Part shown: positions 6,667 to 7,906 of the stretch, one piece after another
Layout: each line of letters opens with the position of its first letter
Numbering within the stretch: position 1 is the stretch's first letter
Assembly (NCBI GenBank): GCA_012274175.1
Contig: JAAOZZ010000479.1
Location: 1 to 7,906, forward strand
Direction of reading: 5' to 3'
DNA: 7,906 nt
From: Betaproteobacteria bacterium
GTDB taxonomy: Bacteria; Pseudomonadota; Gammaproteobacteria; Burkholderiales; Usitatibacteraceae
The notes under the pieces: model-generated
Told to the model about the DNA's origin: nothing
What the model saw: only the letters and a program-made list of their open reading frames with translations
Database searches by the model: none
Translations under genes and position numbers: made by a program

Positions 6667-7906
6667 ATGGACCAGCCGATCGCCCCACGCCCTGCCCGCA
6701 TCGCCGCGCTTCACGACGCCCTGAAGCAGCGCATCCTCGTGCTCGACGGCGCGATGGGCACGATGATCCAGCAACATCGCCTCACGGAGGCGCAGTACCG
6801 CGGCGAGCGCTTCCGGGATTTCCGCAAGGACCTGCGGGGCAACAACGACCTGCTCAACATCACGCGCCCGCAGGTGATCCGGCAGATCCACGCCGAGTAC
6901 CTCGAGGCGGGCGCGGACATCCTCGAGACCAACACCTTCAACTCCACCTCGATCTCCCAGGCCGATTACGGGCTGGAGGACATCGTGGCGGAGTTGAACC
7001 TCGCCGGGGCGCGCATCGCGCGCGAAGCCGCCGATTCCGCCTCCGAGCGCACGCCCGCGAAGCCGCGCTTCGTGGCCGGAGTGCTGGGACCCATGAACCG
7101 GATGCTTTCGCTCTCGCCGGACGTGAACGACCCGGGCTTCCGCGCCGTCACCTTCGACCAGGTGAAGGACGCGTACCGGGTCGCCGTGGCCGCCCTGGTG
7201 GAAGGAGGCGTGGACCTGCTGCTGGTGGAGACCGTGTTCGACACGCTCAACGCCAAGGCCGCGCTCTTCGCGATCGACGAGCACTTCGAGCAATCGGGCG
7301 TGCGGCTGCCGATCATGATCTCCGGGACCATCACCGACGCCTCGGGGCGCACGCTCTCGGGCCAGACCGCCGAGGCGTTCTGGAACTCGATGCGCCATGC
7401 GCGCCCGCTTTCCATCGGCTTCAACTGCGCGCTGGGCGCGCGGCAGCTGCGTCCCCACATCGAGGAGCTCGCGCGCATCGCCGACGTCTACGTCTCCGCC
7501 CATCCGAACGCGGGACTGCCCAACGCGATGGCGGAGTACGACGAGCTGCCCGCGGAGACCGCCGGCTTCATCCGGGAGTGGGCCCAGAGCGGATGGCTCA
7601 ACATCACCGGCGGCTGCTGCGGGACCACGCCCGAGCACATCCGCGCCATCGCCGAATCGGTGATGCCGTTCAAGCCCCGCGCCGTGCCCGTGGTGGCACC
7701 CAAGCTGCGCCTGGCGGGGCTCGAGCCCCTCAACGTGGGCGATGAATCACTCTTCGTGAACGTGGGCGAGCGCACCAACGTCACGGGCTCCAAGGCGTTC
7801 GCGCGCCTCGTCCTCGCGGGCAACTACACCGAGGGCCTTTCGGTCGCGCGCCAGCAGGTGGAGAACGGCGCCCAGGTGATCGACGTGAACATGGACGAGG
7901 CGATGC
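6667..7906 (+). CDS. metH: Cobalamin-dependent methionine synthase MetH, N-terminal part (truncated by window edge)
   Basis: The first 413 residues of 5-methyltetrahydrofolate:homocysteine methyltransferase; the frame stays open to the right edge. Residues about 15-335 form the homocysteine-binding TIM barrel: [11 protein letters not shown] (25-35), [18 protein letters not shown] (152-156), [13 protein letters not shown] and [18 protein letters not shown]. The zinc cysteines are C254 (GFNCALG) and the pair C317/C318 (GGCCGTT), matching E. coli C247, C310 and C311 with a seven-residue offset. From about residue 350, [10 protein letters not shown] and [13 protein letters not shown] begin the folate-binding domain, and [18 protein letters not shown] is its next strand. 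The homocysteine domain runs into the folate domain without a stop, so this is the fused form rather than the split two-gene form known in some Betaproteobacteria. The ATG has no clear Shine-Dalgarno. It is divergent from the ABC fusion gene; no cobalamin riboswitch fits in the 42-base spacer. Confidence 0.96.
   Translation, partial: MDQPIAPRPARIAALHDALKQRILVLDGAMGTMIQQHRLTEAQYRGERFRDFRKDLRGNNDLLNITRPQVIRQIHAEYLEAGADILETNTFNSTSISQADYGLEDIVAELNLAGARIAREAADSASERTPAKPRFVAGVLGPMNRMLSLSPDVNDPGFRAVTFDQVKDAYRVAVAALVEGGVDLLLVETVFDTLNAKAALFAIDEHFEQSGVRLPIMISGTITDASGRTLSGQTAEAFWNSMRHARPLSIGFNCALGARQLRPHIEELARIADVYVSAHPNAGLPNAMAEYDELPAETAGFIREWAQSGWLNITGGCCGTTPEHIRAIAESVMPFKPRAVPVVAPKLRLAGLEPLNVGDESLFVNVGERTNVTGSKAFARLVLAGNYTEGLSVARQQVENGAQVIDVNMDEAM

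Noticed and set aside
6664..7638. A 324-codon minus-strand open frame opposite metH
   Set aside because: It is the antisense shadow of metH, rich in Gly, Val, Arg and His, with no domain, while metH shows all zinc ligands and family motifs.

Overview
The window is GC-rich, gene-dense bacterial chromosome, most consistent with a betaproteobacterium. This rests on the strong G/C third-position bias, a short rhodanese ending in the tail GLPWEQY that I associate with Betaproteobacteria, a full-length-type cobalamin-dependent methionine synthase, and a TPR protein with a GT9-like C-terminal domain. No database search was possible, so the lineage is an inference. I see no tRNA, rRNA, CRISPR array, insertion sequence, att site or other mark of recent transfer. 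No gap between genes exceeds about 45 bases.

Layout, left to right. (1) The 3' end of a Bcr/CflA-like drug efflux MFS gene (+), followed after 4 bases by a GTG-started TPR/glycosyltransferase-like gene (+); these look translationally coupled. (2) A convergent junction where the TPR stop overlaps the stop of a second MFS transporter (-). That transporter lies downstream of a small rhodanese gene (-), and the two share a TTGA stop/start overlap, so they form a two-gene operon. (3) A 32-base divergent spacer with a -10-like hexamer exactly 7 bases before each ATG, suggesting two leaderless transcripts: the rhodanese operon leftwards and an M20D amidohydrolase (+) rightwards. (4) A 22-base convergent gap, then a stand-alone fused periplasmic-binding/permease protein of the osmoprotectant (OpuC/YehYZ-type) ABC family (-), with no ATPase gene beside it. 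(5) A 42-base divergent spacer, then the 5' part of metH (+), running off the right edge.

Functionally this is mostly housekeeping and transport: drug efflux, possible protein or surface glycosylation, sulfur/persulfide handling with a solute carrier of unknown substrate, hydrolysis of N-acyl amino acids, compatible-solute uptake, and methionine synthesis. No defence or mobile system is visible, and I do not think the window holds an undescribed large system. The points worth following are the SBP-first fusion without an ATPase partner, the paired leaderless promoters, and the extreme compaction of gene junctions (TTGA start overlap, overlapping convergent stops).
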